Positions 26,483 through 37,070 of a DNA stretch of 64,000 nt are shown piece after piece. The notes below the pieces were generated by a model. It saw only the letters and a program-made list of their open reading frames with translations. It searched no databases and was not told where the DNA came from. Origin of the DNA: Vespula vulgaris (Eukaryota; Arthropoda; Insecta; Hymenoptera; Vespidae); assembly GCF_905475345.1 (NCBI RefSeq), contig NC_066586.1, positions 7,933,400 to 7,997,399 of the forward strand, in the 5' to 3' direction. Each line of letters starts with the position of its first letter. The stretch's first letter is position 1. The translations under genes and the position numbers were made by a program.

Positions 26483-27540
26483 GATGATGCGCGCGCAACC
26501 GTTCGATGCCGGCGCTGTTCGGCGAGTTCGGAGAGAACGAATTCCTATGAGCGAGGACGAGCCACACCCAGACTCCCGATGTTCTCGATTTTGTTTTCTT
26601 TTTATTAATTTTTGTCCTCTCCTTATTTTCTCCTCTCTTCGAAAATCTCTGAAAAAGCGATGATGTATTCTTTTTCTTAAATATCCATGCAAAGATCAAG
26701 TTGGTACGTTAATCAACGCCAAAAAATGGCGTCACTGACGCGTGGACGCCGTTCGAAAAGTGCGGGATGAGAGGTGGGGTGAAAAGAAAAAAACCGTTAG
26801 AGACTTATGCCGGCCGGCCGGCCGGCAAGCGAGCAACCCAGCTACAGCTTGGCAAGCAAGCGGTGTTCCTATTCGTCGTCGCCATGACAGGTCTTCGACC
26901 GTTGTAGACCCAAAGTGCCGCCTTTGATAAAGACTCGATTTCTTTGAACGCGTCCTTTCTTGTTTCAATCATCTTCGAACGCGTTTCAAATTTTTCAATA
27001 CGATATGACAAGTAGGAAACAATAGGAATGAACTTTTCAAAAGTGTTAAATCGATACGTACAGAAATTACATGTTCCACGCATTCTTAATACGAACATGG
27101 CGACCGCGCCAATTTGTAGTTTTTTTTTCTCTCTCTCTCTCTCTCTCTCTTTTTCATTCTCTCTCTCTCTCTCTATTTCTCCCTCTCTCTTTTTCTTTCT
27201 TTCTTACACATGGTCGTAACTACTTCGAATTTAACTTGTGAATCACTTTTCTTACAACATATGACTTCCCATCCTTTTTTCTCAATTAAACGAAACGAAT
27301 ATCGATTTAGAATAAATGCAAGTATCTATATAGAAACGAAAGAGAAAGAGAGAGAGAAAGAGAGAGAAAGAAAGAGAGAGAAAGAGAGAGAAAGAAAGAG
27401 AGAGAAAGGGAGAGAGGGGGAGAGAGAGAGAGAGAGACAGATAGATAAAAAAATGTTCGTCTTATTCTCCACCTTCTACATACCTTTGCGCCAATTTGGT
27501 TTCCGCACTGGCCAGCCTGAATATGTACGATTTCCCTCAT
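17063..27540 (-). CDS. betaTub56D: Beta-1 tubulin (betaTub56D-like), complete
   Basis: Full-length beta-tubulin, 447 residues, from two exons: 27484-27540 (MREIVHIQAGQCGNQIGAK) and 17063-18349 (FWEIISDEHGIDPTG... to the stop), joined across a 9.1-kb intron (donor GTATGT, acceptor CTTTTAG). 447 residues is the usual family length. The GTP-binding loop GGGTGSG, the LEPGTM loop, MREI at the start and an acidic tail EATADEDAEFDEEQEAEVDEN (from EATADEDAEF on) are all present. There is no insert after NEA, and the RPDNFVFGQSG block is standard. This is the ubiquitous beta-1 class by sequence. The neighbour downstream on the same strand is beta-3 tubulin, so the pair probably arose by tandem duplication. 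Confidence 0.97.
18395..18553 (+). repeat. Intronic duplicated segment, copy A
   Basis: Starts GATCTTTTGAATATCATTTA and ends near ACGAAGCAAT. About 145-160 bp match copy B at 19309-19453 in order, including the block GGATTATCCTACATTCACGT and the CGTGTCA...TCAACnnnACGAAGCAAT end. Small deletions separate the two copies. It lies 45 bp from the beta-1 exon 2 acceptor. Confidence 0.85.
19309..19453 (+). repeat. Intronic duplicated segment, copy B
   Basis: Direct-repeat partner of 18395-18553, offset by about 914 bp in the same orientation. The sequence between the copies is unrelated, so this is a dispersed direct duplication and not an LTR with visible coding content. Confidence 0.85.
20564..20637 (+). 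repeat. (GA)n-rich microsatellite
   Basis: Interrupted GA/GAAA/GACA stretch in beta-1 intron 1. Confidence 0.9.
20860..20919 (+). repeat. (GA)n microsatellite
   Basis: About 22 uninterrupted GA units plus a GAAA shoulder, in beta-1 intron 1. Confidence 0.93.
21670..21900 (-). pseudogene. Unrecognised protein-like open segment in beta-1 intron
   Basis: A 76-codon open stretch on the minus strand, from just after a TAA at 21901-21903 to TGA at 21670. It reads HFINVKPHVVVVEIEIVDET, then HFVFDMKRPDLKALLEKVEI, then AISHNYQDSVLIHEFPGSRI and ends HLATFLNDVSVI. The composition is balanced and not repeat-driven, unlike other ORFs in this intron. Upstream in the same frame two stops interrupt what still looks like protein (SFYRTP, RLA). 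There is no ATG at the beginning and no convincing acceptor. I do not recognise the family. A decayed transposon or retrocopy fragment, or an unannotated nested exon, are both possible. Confidence 0.35.
23298..23321 (+). repeat. (AT)n microsatellite
   Basis: Eleven or so AT units in beta-1 intron 1. Confidence 0.88.
23485..23528 (+). repeat. (AT)n microsatellite
   Basis: About 21 AT units in beta-1 intron 1. Confidence 0.92.
26440..26480 (+). repeat. (GA)n microsatellite
   Basis: About 18 GA units directly beside the GC-rich island of beta-1 intron 1. Confidence 0.92.
26481..26930. promoter_or_regulatory. GC/CpG-rich island inside beta-1 intron 1
   Basis: Unusually GC-rich compared with the surrounding intron, with GCGCGC, clustered CGs and a perfect 20-bp GGCC palindrome at 26808-26827. 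It lies 0.55-1 kb downstream of exon 1. It could be an intronic promoter or enhancer. No TATA box or start codon of interest was found. Confidence 0.4.
27129..27200 (+). repeat. (CT)n microsatellite
   Basis: Interrupted CT/CTTT tract in beta-1 intron 1, about 290-350 bp from exon 1. Confidence 0.9.
27335..27440 (+). repeat. (GA)n-rich microsatellite next to beta-1 exon 1
   Basis: About 100 bp of GA/GAAA/GAGG ending 44 bp from the exon 1 donor. On the sense strand it is a long pyrimidine tract. Confidence 0.92.
27484..27540 (-). CDS. betaTub56D: Beta-1 tubulin exon 1 (start codon)
   Basis: 19 codons, MREIVHIQAGQCGNQIGAK, followed by the donor GTATGT. It differs from beta-3 exon 1 by one residue (Ile for Leu at position 7). 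The intron position after GAK is identical in both genes, which supports their common origin. Confidence 0.96.
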
Positions 27541-27850
27541 GTTTGCTGTGGCGGTGATGTACCTTACGGACGTCCGCTTGAATTCGATATATATGTAATA
27601 TTACGTGTGGCGTTATCGATAACGACGGCAACGTACTGCGGCGAAGAGTGATGCACGATCTGTGTGACGCGTCACGAGAGCCCAGAAACGAATAATGCGC
27701 TGGTAGCGGCGTCCGTTAGAGATTTTCAAGCCTCCGTAAAGTAAATGGTGGGGAGAGGAGAGACGCACGCGAGCTTGCTTCCTATTGGTTGACGACCATT
27801 TGCCGAAGCGTTCTCCCCACTATTACGCGATCAGAACGCGACGCGGCGGC
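27541..27850 (-). promoter_or_regulatory. Beta-1 tubulin promoter and 5' UTR region
   Basis: GC/CpG-rich DNA directly upstream of the beta-1 start codon. It has TATCGATA (27614-27621), which matches the DRE core bound by DREF in insects, 74-81 bp upstream of the ATG, and a CCAAT box (ATTGG on the plus strand, 27784-27788). No TATA box is seen at a fitting distance. This is typical of a housekeeping promoter. The transcription start itself is not identified. Confidence 0.6.
27614..27621. promoter_or_regulatory. Candidate DRE (TATCGATA)
   Basis: Palindromic DRE core in the beta-1 tubulin upstream region. The 8-mer also occurs elsewhere in the window (for example 35953-35960), so only its promoter position makes it meaningful. 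Confidence 0.45.
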
Positions 27851-27917
27851 GACGCGCGACGTTGCCACTTTTTCTTCCTCTCCGTCGTCGTCGACGGCTT
27901 CTCGCCTCTGCGACGCG

Positions 27918-27920
<3 letters not shown>

Positions 27921-27962
<42 letters not shown>

Positions 27963-28030
27963 TTCTCTCCCTCTCTCTTTTCTTTTTCATTGCACGTTTC
28001 TCTCTCTTTTTCTTTCTCTCTCTCTCTTTC
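27921..28030 (+). repeat. (CT)n-rich microsatellite
   Basis: Long interrupted CT/CTTT tract about 380-490 bp upstream of the beta-1 start codon. On the tubulin sense strand it reads (GA)n. Confidence 0.93.
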
Positions 28031-28268
28031 ACTCGTGCCTTGGCCGTCGTTGATTCGCCAAGAGCCCAGCCGATCCTGCGTGCTCGCTTGGCGCATCGAC
28101 GTCGATCGTCTTCCTCACCGTCTTTCTGAAGTTAGGAACGGCCGGAAGAGGGCTGGCTTGATTCGATGCGGAAGCGATACCGTCGATGCGACGGGAACAA
28201 CGATTTCAGTACTCTTTTTCTAAGTAACAACTTTAGTTTATACTTTGTACTATGTATCGTAAATTGTG

Positions 28269-28278
28269 GATATATATT

Positions 28279-28313
<35 letters not shown>
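28269..28313 (+). repeat. (AT)n microsatellite
   Basis: AT-dinucleotide tract with a few ATAC interruptions, followed at 28339 by a short (CT)n. Confidence 0.88.
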
Positions 28314-30029
28314 GTACTTATATTCATATACGTAGATTCTCTCTCTCTCTCTCTTTCTCTCTCTCCGTATACGTATGTAATACATGGTGCAAGAGGAAAC
28401 GTGTGTAGGTCGTCCATTCGTGGATTCGTCGAACGTGTATCTGGCCGCGTTCACTCTCCCACTTCCTATAGATGCGATTACTTCGGCAAGTATTTTAAGT
28501 GGCTCTTGGGATGCATTCTGATGATATGGGATGTTCCTTCGAGAATAACTTGCTGGACCATCGAATAAATTTTTATCGAGTGAATATGAAAGCCTTTCAT
28601 CCTATTCAAGAGAGTCTAGATATTGTTTCAATCAAATTCTTATCTTACGAACGATGAATTTTTCCAAGGCAATCTATCTATCGAATTAAAAATACAAATT
28701 TGAGAGTCTATGTAGAGATATGTATATTAAAAGCGAATGGTATGCCAAGATTTGTACTATTTCGAGTGCAAGAAACGTTCGTAACGAACGATGTTGCTTT
28801 TTTAAGACATTCGTATAAATGCAAGCAGGATATACATACCTAATGTATCAAAACATGTACCAAAATGAAAGTTCATACAACAATATTCTCCTGGCGAGAA
28901 TATTTTTTCTCTTGTTTTGTTTTGTTTTTTCTTTTGAAATACGAGTTATCACAGTTAAGAAATATCTATCTCGAACGAATTAATCTCGTACCATGTCCTT
29001 TATATCTCGAGTTCGTACGCGTCGAGATCGTCCGATTTGCATCTGATTCTCCACGTCTCATGTAATATACATAGATACATACATATATATGCACATACAT
29101 ACATATATTCCACGCTTCGTTTTCGATGCGATCGGAGATGCGGCGATCGAATTTCAATATGCTGTATTCTTTTTAGTCAAGAAAGTTGATACTCCTAATG
29201 TTAGTTCTACAATACACACAACATCTTTGAATTTCATTCATCCATTTATCGAGTAACTACTATCTCCTCGCAATGAATTATCAACATATTTCTCAACGTG
29301 TGTCTCTAATCTAAACACTCCGAATCGTCGTTATATAAAAGAAAAGAAAATGTTCATTTTTTATGATATTCGACTTTCTACAAAAAAGAAAGAGAGAGAG
29401 AGAGAGAGAAATCTCATTGTAAATGAATCACAAAAAAGATGTCTCATCGTTCGAATTAGCGATATAAAATACATTATCGTACAGTTAGTGTATGCGTATA
29501 ACATAAACAGTCTCTTTAAAACTTATATAATAGCTGTTTACCTTTTACGAACGGTCCCCGTATCTTCGTGGCTATCTCGAGTCAAAAGTAACGTGTTCGT
29601 AAGCGCGAATCCTCTTAAGAAATCTCCCTGTTTGTTTGTTCGTACCTACATACTCGAATGATTACGTAAAATCTTTCTTGCATGGAGGGTAGATTCGTTC
29701 ATTGATGACAAAGAAGTGTGGAAGGTATTTAAAATCTAATAAAGAATCTTTTCATTCAGTTAAGAAGATTCGGGTTACTTATTTTGCATTTTTTTTTGTA
29801 GTACGTTTATCTTCTTAGATTAGATTTAGTTTTTTCTGTTTAATTTTTATTTTTATCAAGTTTAGTCTATGTAAAACGATTATGTATTAGTGATTTGTAT
29901 ATGTGATTGAACAATGATATGTATGCACCTATGTGCTCTGTACATGTGATCGAACGATAATATATATTGTGATTCAAAAGATTTTTAAATATAGTAAATG
30001 TTAGACTTAATATATTTATTGATTCGTAT

Positions 30030-30030
<1 letters not shown>

Positions 30031-30062
<32 letters not shown>
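30031..30062 (+). repeat. (AT)n microsatellite
   Basis: About 15 AT units in the gene-poor interval. Confidence 0.88.
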
Positions 30063-30064
<2 letters not shown>

Positions 30065-30543
30065 TTATTATATATTTAGACTTATACGTAAAATAAATAC
30101 AAATTTAATACGTTAAATATCATTTACTAATTTTACAAATTTTAAAACGTTTTTAAGATTTCTTCTTTGTTTATTTCCTAAGATAAAATAGAATCTAATA
30201 TGGAAATTACTATTATGAATTGTTCTTTATCTTTATAAAAAGTTAGAAATGTTATTATAGATGAATATATTGATTTGTGCAAAATTAATCAGAGAACCAA
30301 TTATATATTAATATAAATAAGTATGTAAGGAAATAGATAGATATACGCAGGAAAATAAATCTTGTCATTATGGAATTTATTTCGAAAACTAGATATAAAA
30401 TTGTTTCTTTTCTTTCTATTCATTAACATTCTTAATTATAAGCCATAAATTTAACGAGTAGAATCGATTTATCGTTAAAATCATAGTTGATTTAACTTTG
30501 GTGAAATATGCTTAGACTCGTTTTTTCAGAAACAATATACTTA

Positions 30544-30660
30544 CCGGTGTAGAACGAGCAGAGTAATCTCGTAGCGAGTCGTTTAAGAACTCTGATACTA
30601 TATATGCACTGCTGTTGAATAGTTCGCGGAGAGTAATGACTCAGACGGTCGCGTTTTATA
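30544..30660 (-). promoter_or_regulatory. Candidate TATA promoter with first exon and 5' splice site
   Basis: On the minus strand TATAAAACGC (30660-30651) is followed within 20-40 bases by possible initiators (TCATTAC, ATTCAAC). After about 85 more bases of GC-richer DNA comes CTACACCG then GTAAGTATAT (donor at 30543-30542), a near-consensus 5' splice site. The gene downstream on this strand is beta-1 tubulin 3 kb away. This could be an alternative beta-1 5' UTR exon or the start of a non-coding RNA. Inference only. Confidence 0.35.
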
Positions 30661-33600
30661 AGTCAAACCCTTCGACAACTTTTAAAACGTACATACGTCC
30701 TTGTCGTCGCTGCTTTTCCCATCAAAGAGAAACGCAAAACCGAGCGTTAATTGCAGCCAGTGATTACGAACTTCTAGCTAGCGCATGAAAATTATTAATT
30801 AAGTAGGTACTCTTTAACGCTACGATTCTCCTTTCTTGGTTCTGACATATTTCCGCTCTTTCGAATCCCTGCAAATGTTGAAAACAAATGAGAAAACCAA
30901 TTTTAATCAATAATTAAAAAATTCTATTTGAATTTGTTGAATAAAACAAGAAAAGAATAAAACGTTAAAAGGAAAATTTTAATTGGGAAATCTTACTAGA
31001 GAATAAAAGAAATTCATTTCTAATTTTAAATCGTAAGACGAGCTTTCTGATTTTTATATTTAATTACGAACAATTTAATGAATTTTTAATTCGTTGAATT
31101 ATTTAAAATTTACGATTTAATAGAGGTGACGTAAATTCATGCTTAATTTTTTGCAAATATCTAAAATAAGAGTTCTGTATAAAGTGATAGAATTTAATGT
31201 AATTTAGTCCGAGAAGGAAGGAAAGCCATTGTACCACGATAACGACGTTCTCTCGTCATCGAGTATATTCGACTGTCACGCGGAGACAATACATATGTAT
31301 ACGTATCGCATCACCGACCACGACCAAGAATAGCCAAACGGCGCTTATGAGACCGGACGTAAAATTATATTACGAGCTCCACCCTTCTGAAGAATTTGCA
31401 TCTCATTCGACCTCTTTCTTTTTTTTTTCCTTATTGACCAAAGCTTAACATTTATTTTAAAATGAAAAACTAGAAGAAAGTCTTTCTAAATTACAAGATT
31501 AATAGAAATAAAAAATTATTAAAATTAATTCAAATAGAAATTATTAAAATTGATTTAATTAAAAAAATTAGTTTTACTCTTTGACTTAAAATTTATGTCG
31601 ATAGTAATAAACGAACCATTTATTTTTCGTTAAAATTATACTGCATATTTCCATTGGACCGAATTTCATTTATCGACTCGTCGAAATCCGTAGCAACGAA
31701 GCCGCAACGGTATCTCGCCGCAATTCGTACCACCCCTAGCCGCAATTCGGTCTTAGACCCACCCCTGACTACCTTAACCTGCACCGGAAGAAAGTCGATA
31801 CGTGACTCACGAACGTACACGCCCTTCGAAACGTCGAAGGTTCGATCAATGTCTCGACGAACATTTTCTCGCACTCCTGCGTACGATAATTAGATTCGAA
31901 TATTAACAACGCTTTGAACATCTGAATTAATTATCTCTTTTGTTCTATATTTTTTATTTCTATATAACAAATTTTGAAATGAACTTTTTTCACAATTTAT
32001 TAATTCTAATCAATTAATACAATTATTACTTGTTACTGATAAGCAAATAAATTCATTTTTATTGTTTTTTAGTTGAAAACAAGTGTTTTATGCGTTTCAT
32101 TATTTCTTTATCGCAATATACTCATTTTTATTTTTTTTTATTTGATAGTTAATTCAAACCTAACATGTTTTTAAATCGATTATTAAGTTTTACGAAATAA
32201 CTAAAATGGATATAAATATAAAGGAATATTTGTAGGAATCACTCGTTTTGATCAATCAAGATGACAAATATTTTTAAAGACATAGATCATCTTATCATTA
32301 GATAATCTTATTACTTAAGTATATACAACATTTTATTTATTTTACATACATACCTATATATTTAAATTATATATAGATATGCATTCAAATCAGATATATG
32401 ATCTTATTTAAAAACTTTTATACACAATACAATATATATATATACAATTGTCTTGTATATACTGGACATATTAGATATATAATTAAAATAGCCTTTAAAG
32501 GCCACCTCGGTGAAATTTATTAAATTATATAAATTATACTAAATATCATTCAAAATTATTATAAAAATTAATTTCCACCATTCCCATCTAATATTAACAA
32601 TATTAACAAAAACTGTTAATTGATCTCTAAGATAAAAGAAAAAATACAGAAATACAATTTCATTATCCATTATTTTTTGGATAACAATTTTTAAGGATTA
32701 AATCTAGAATTGATTGTCGAAGTTAATTTTCAAGAATTTTATCTATGTTTAGCATCGACGTAACCCCGATTTGAAGATCGCTAGACATTTGTCACAAACC
32801 TCCGTCGTGGTTCTCGCTTACGCAGAAACCGATCACGTTGACATAGCCACGTTATGTATGTACATCCTTGCGAATGCCAAAGATGAGGGTATAGAGGGGT
32901 GTAGGCTTGGTTACGGCATTGCGACGTGTATAAGCCGGTCTCTCCGCTACGTTACCATGTATGGATCACTCACTCTCCGTTGCGCGGCGAGAAGAAAAAA
33001 AGATCGCGAGCGATCTACACGCACGCGTCGAGAGAACCTATACGTTTCTCCTTTCCAACGTTTACAACGCGTATCGAATAAGTTTTTAAATCTCCTAGAT
33101 TTTCATTCAAGCTTTTCTTAATCAATGTGTTATCTCATATGAAAATTTTGTTAAAAGTTTTCCATTTGAAACAAACAAATTATTTTCGGAGTCTTAATTA
33201 ACGCGTGAAAAATATTATCCTACGAATTTAATTACATTTGAGAATAGAAAATTTTATGATATGTTACCATAAAAGTAGGTTGTTACAATATAATTTACAA
33301 AAAGATCGTGCTGTTTAAAGAAATTGGAAATTATTTCTATAGTCATAATTAATTTTACAAAAAATATATCAAATTTTATCGTGTTTTGGTAGAATATTTA
33401 GTAGTGAAATTTACATCCACAATATATATCATAGTTTTATTAGCATATCTAAAATCTGTAATATCAAAAAAAAGTCGAGGTTACTGTAAATTTTCGACTC
33501 CGAGTGTACACCTAACTATAGTGGATACATTATGTAAAATATATGCAAAAATAAGTTGATTCGTGTTAAATGTATATAGATATTATTAACATTATTCAAG

Positions 33601-34633
33601 GACGTTTCTAATATCTTTAACGAGACATTCATTACGACTTAAATCACTCTGATTATTACGTATTCCCTATAATCTAGTCGTTATATTTAATCGACCGTTT
33701 TGTAATTAAAATCATTTCATTAGAAAGTGAACATGTTTTTCACGTCGCATGAGCTCTACTTCAACGCTATTTAAACGATCTCAATCTCGCACAATGACAA
33801 AAAGAAACTTTCAACGTGAAACGTCTCCAATGGAAATAATCTGAGCTATTTCCGAGGAGATTTCTTTACCCCTATTGTCTTCGTGATCCAGATTTCTCAG
33901 GGTCGTATGGTAACCTCAATGAGAATTGTTCTCCATTGAATTTGCTATTCCGATTAAATTCGAATCCCACAGTTAAGTATTTTCATTGAGTCACTTATAC
34001 GGAAAACGATAACACGAACGATTGTATTTGAATATCGTTTATTCGAATCTCGAGAAAGAATTTCATTTTATCGTTTGAATTTTTCAATTTTATAACTCGA
34101 AATTATTTGAAAAAAATCTCGTCTACAATATTACATGTAATAAAAATTAATAAAATATTGTAAGCAACGTTAAGAATTATTTAAGTTTATGAAAATTAAG
34201 TTTTATAATAATAATAACAACAATAATTTTTCAATTTATTTTATATTATTATTATATTCATTATCTGTTATTATATTATCTATATTATTCTTATATTCTT
34301 TTCATTTTAATAGAAGATTAAAATGAGTGCAAAAATTAATTGTATCCTTCTCTCCACTTTTCAATCTTTACAATTATCAACCTATCTTTATATCAGATCA
34401 TTCCCAGAAATACCTTCCTTCCTTTTTCCTGCATCCTTGCGAAAATTACGTAATTCGAATTTACAGAATGTTACCAATAATGCTCCAGAAGAATACACTT
34501 GGGGCTTAATGCTCCGTGTCCATTGTCCTTCATTCTTACTTTGGTATTAAGCTAACTAGTGAGCTCGTCGTACGTGGTCGATGGTGACATCACGTCTACT
34601 TTAAAACGTTACACGACCTTCCTTCTCGAGTTG

Positions 34634-34634
34634 A

Positions 34635-34684
<50 letters not shown>
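34634..34684 (+). repeat. (GA)n microsatellite
   Basis: About 22 GA units in the gene-poor interval. Confidence 0.92.
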
Positions 34685-34691
<7 letters not shown>

Positions 34692-35350
34692 GATTTGATA
34701 CTCTCTCTATATCTTTTTCTTTCTAAAAGATAAATTTATTGATAAATTCGATTCGTGCAAGATAAAGTTCGAAGTGAACTCGATAACTCGTTTTTTAAAA
34801 CGATGTTACTGTTCTTATTCGCGTTAAAACATGTATTTTCCCGGTGTTATCTTCGTAATACTGGATAAAATAAAAAAAAAAGAATAAACATTAGAAGGGA
34901 AAGGATACTAAAAGGGGTGCCGATCCGACTGGGCTTCATCGTCGTTTCGTATTTCACCGTCTCGAACCGAGAAAATTGCATGGATCTTGTAATCCTATCT
35001 AGTCTATCGAATTTATTTCTAGCGGAACATGCTATGCTCAACGTATTTCCGCATTTTTGTCGATTCTTTCATATCCTCCAAGATCGATTCTCTTAACACA
35101 TTATAGATATGTATCATGCTTATCTATTGGTAAAAAGAAAGAGATAGAGATAGAGATTGCATAGTACATATTAGTTAAAAATTTTGATTATTAGATTTTG
35201 ATTATTTGATTTCTTATTATATAAATAAGAAAACTTTTGATTTGTAATATATTAAAACGGAAAATGTAACTGGTAAATTTTGTTTATCATTTATCGTATA
35301 ACTTCCTTTTTATTTCATAGAATACCTGTATTAATATCAATTATGCAGAT

Positions 35351-35570
35351 CAAAAGTTCCTAAGTTTTTAAGAAAAAAGTTTTTAGGTAATTTTGAAAAT
35401 ATATTACTCTTTCTCGAGACATTTTAGGCTAATTTTTGTTGAGATTATAAAATTATAAAGTCAACTTTTAAAACTACAAGTCGAACTAAAAGCCTGTAAA
35501 TATAGTCTCGAAAAAAAATTATTAATTTTTAAAATTATCTAAAAATATTCGATCCATCTAAGAACTTTTG
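35351..35570. repeat. Imperfect inverted repeat (foldback element), about 220 bp
   Basis: The left arm from 35351 (CAAAAGTTCCTAAG...) pairs with the right arm ending at 35570 (...AAGAACTTTTG). Matching blocks in order are CAAAAGTTC, TTTTTAGnTAATTTT, TTTCGAGAC/TCTCGAGAC and AGGCTnnTTTTnGTT. Arms are about 100 bp each with a short loop. It has no coding capacity. This resembles a non-autonomous foldback element or a long hairpin transcript. Confidence 0.65.
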
Positions 35571-36634
35571 TCCTATCTTGTACATTTAAAAGGTTTCGTG
35601 CTTGGAAACAAGAAGGAAGGATCATTGTTATTGATTTTCACAGTTTACTTTATAAAAAAATATATTTAAAATCATGCAACAATTTGATAAGTTTTATTAG
35701 ACTCGTATTTATTTTCAATGCTTAACGATGTGAACTTTATATAGACATCGATTCCGTGTTTCTCGATTGTTACTTCGCCGACAGGCGACAAAGATTGGGA
35801 AACTTCGAAACGATTGTAGTGTGAGTCATTTATTAATAAATAACAGTTTCTTCGGCGGTTTTACACACTTCTTTTGCAAAGGTTAATGTGAGAGAATCGA
35901 TATTTCGTTGTCCTTGTCTGTCATACTGTCTTGTTCCCACTGATATCACTGTTATCGATAAAAAAAAAATCATTTACCTGTTTATTTTTTACGTACGAAT
36001 CTCTAATGAATCATCAAAACATTTAATCAAAATGTAAAAATCGTAAATTGTATAAAAGAAACAAAAAACAAATAAAAATCTGATATTTCTACAGTGACTT
36101 TTCGAAATCTAATCATTAATCATCTTATCTTTTGTAAAGTTATCATTAATTAACCCTTTATAATCCAATTCTTTTCGTACCTGAACACATTTTTATAAAA
36201 GATATTTATATATTTATTTTTAATTATATTAACGTAACCATACAATAGTAAAAGGAATAGTTTATATTTAGAATTTGAACGTAGTAATTGATTTAGTGGC
36301 GGAAAAATGAAATATAATTTAAAAATATATATTTATAAGATTGTGACTTCAAAGTTGCAAGTTACAATTTTACTTTCAAACTTACATAAACTCGTAGAGG
36401 TTTAAGAAGACATTTAAATTTCCAATCAATTTCTTGGCAATCGATCGAAGCGTTCCACTTCAACGAATAAGCCCAGAAATGAAGGGAGAGAGGGTTGCGT
36501 GCAACTCGACTATGACTCAGAACGTGGACATCGACCTCAAAGGCACAGTATTCCGAGTTCACCCTTCTTTAAAAGATCCAACAACTTAGTCTGTTTTTTG
36601 CGAAAAAAAAAAAAAAGCAGGAAAGAATAAAAAC

Positions 36635-37070
36635 CAACTACGATCGATTTAAGTAAAGTCTAAACTATGAGTCGAATCAGACGATATTCGATGACTAGAC
36701 TACGTTATTGGATAAACATTGGTAGTACTGCTGATAGAAAGAAAAATATAAAAACTAAATCAAAAGAAAAAAAATAAAAGCAATTACGCGATCGATTTAT
36801 GTATGTAGATTTAAATCATGAAACGAGTCGGATGATATTGTTAATAAAATTGATGACATCATTGTTAGACAGAGATAGTATTACTGATAGAGAGAAAGAG
36901 AAAGAAACAGAAGTATAAAAAGAAAAAGAAAAAATAATATCAACTACGATTAACTAAGACAAACTTTAGTTATGAAACGTATCGGATGATATCGTTGACA
37001 AAATCTACGACTTGAAGACGTCATCAGTGAGTATTGCCGATACTAGGGGTAGAATTACTGATAGAGATGA
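36635..37070 (+). repeat. Decayed tandem repeat, about 146-160 bp unit, three copies
   Basis: Copies start at 36635, 36781 and 36941 with CAACTACGAT-like ends (CAATTACGCGAT in the second). Each continues with ATGAAACGnnTCGGATGATAT (or its variant ATGAGTCGAATCAGACGATAT), a GTTnnnAAAA block, and GTAnTACTGATAGA near the end, followed by an A-rich tail in copies 1 and 2. Confidence 0.8.

Larger units (their letters stand above)
18350..27483 (-). other. Beta-1 tubulin intron 1 (9.1 kb)
   Basis: Holds microsatellites, a duplicated 150-bp segment near the acceptor, an unexplained open segment at 21.67-21.90 kb and a GC-rich island at 26.48-26.93 kb. No exon of a recognised gene was found in it. Confidence 0.7.

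Noticed and set aside
25934..26692. 252-codon minus-strand ORF
   Set aside because: Composition is Phe/Ser/Leu-rich from pyrimidine repeats, it has no domain motif, and it lies in a tubulin intron; best read as chance.
27785..28223. ORFs of 114-144 codons on the plus strand
   Set aside because: They run through the (CT)n upstream of beta-1 tubulin and code Ser-Leu repeats.
31840..31860. GGTTCGATC word resembling a tRNA B box
   Set aside because: No A box at a fitting distance and no cloverleaf could be drawn.
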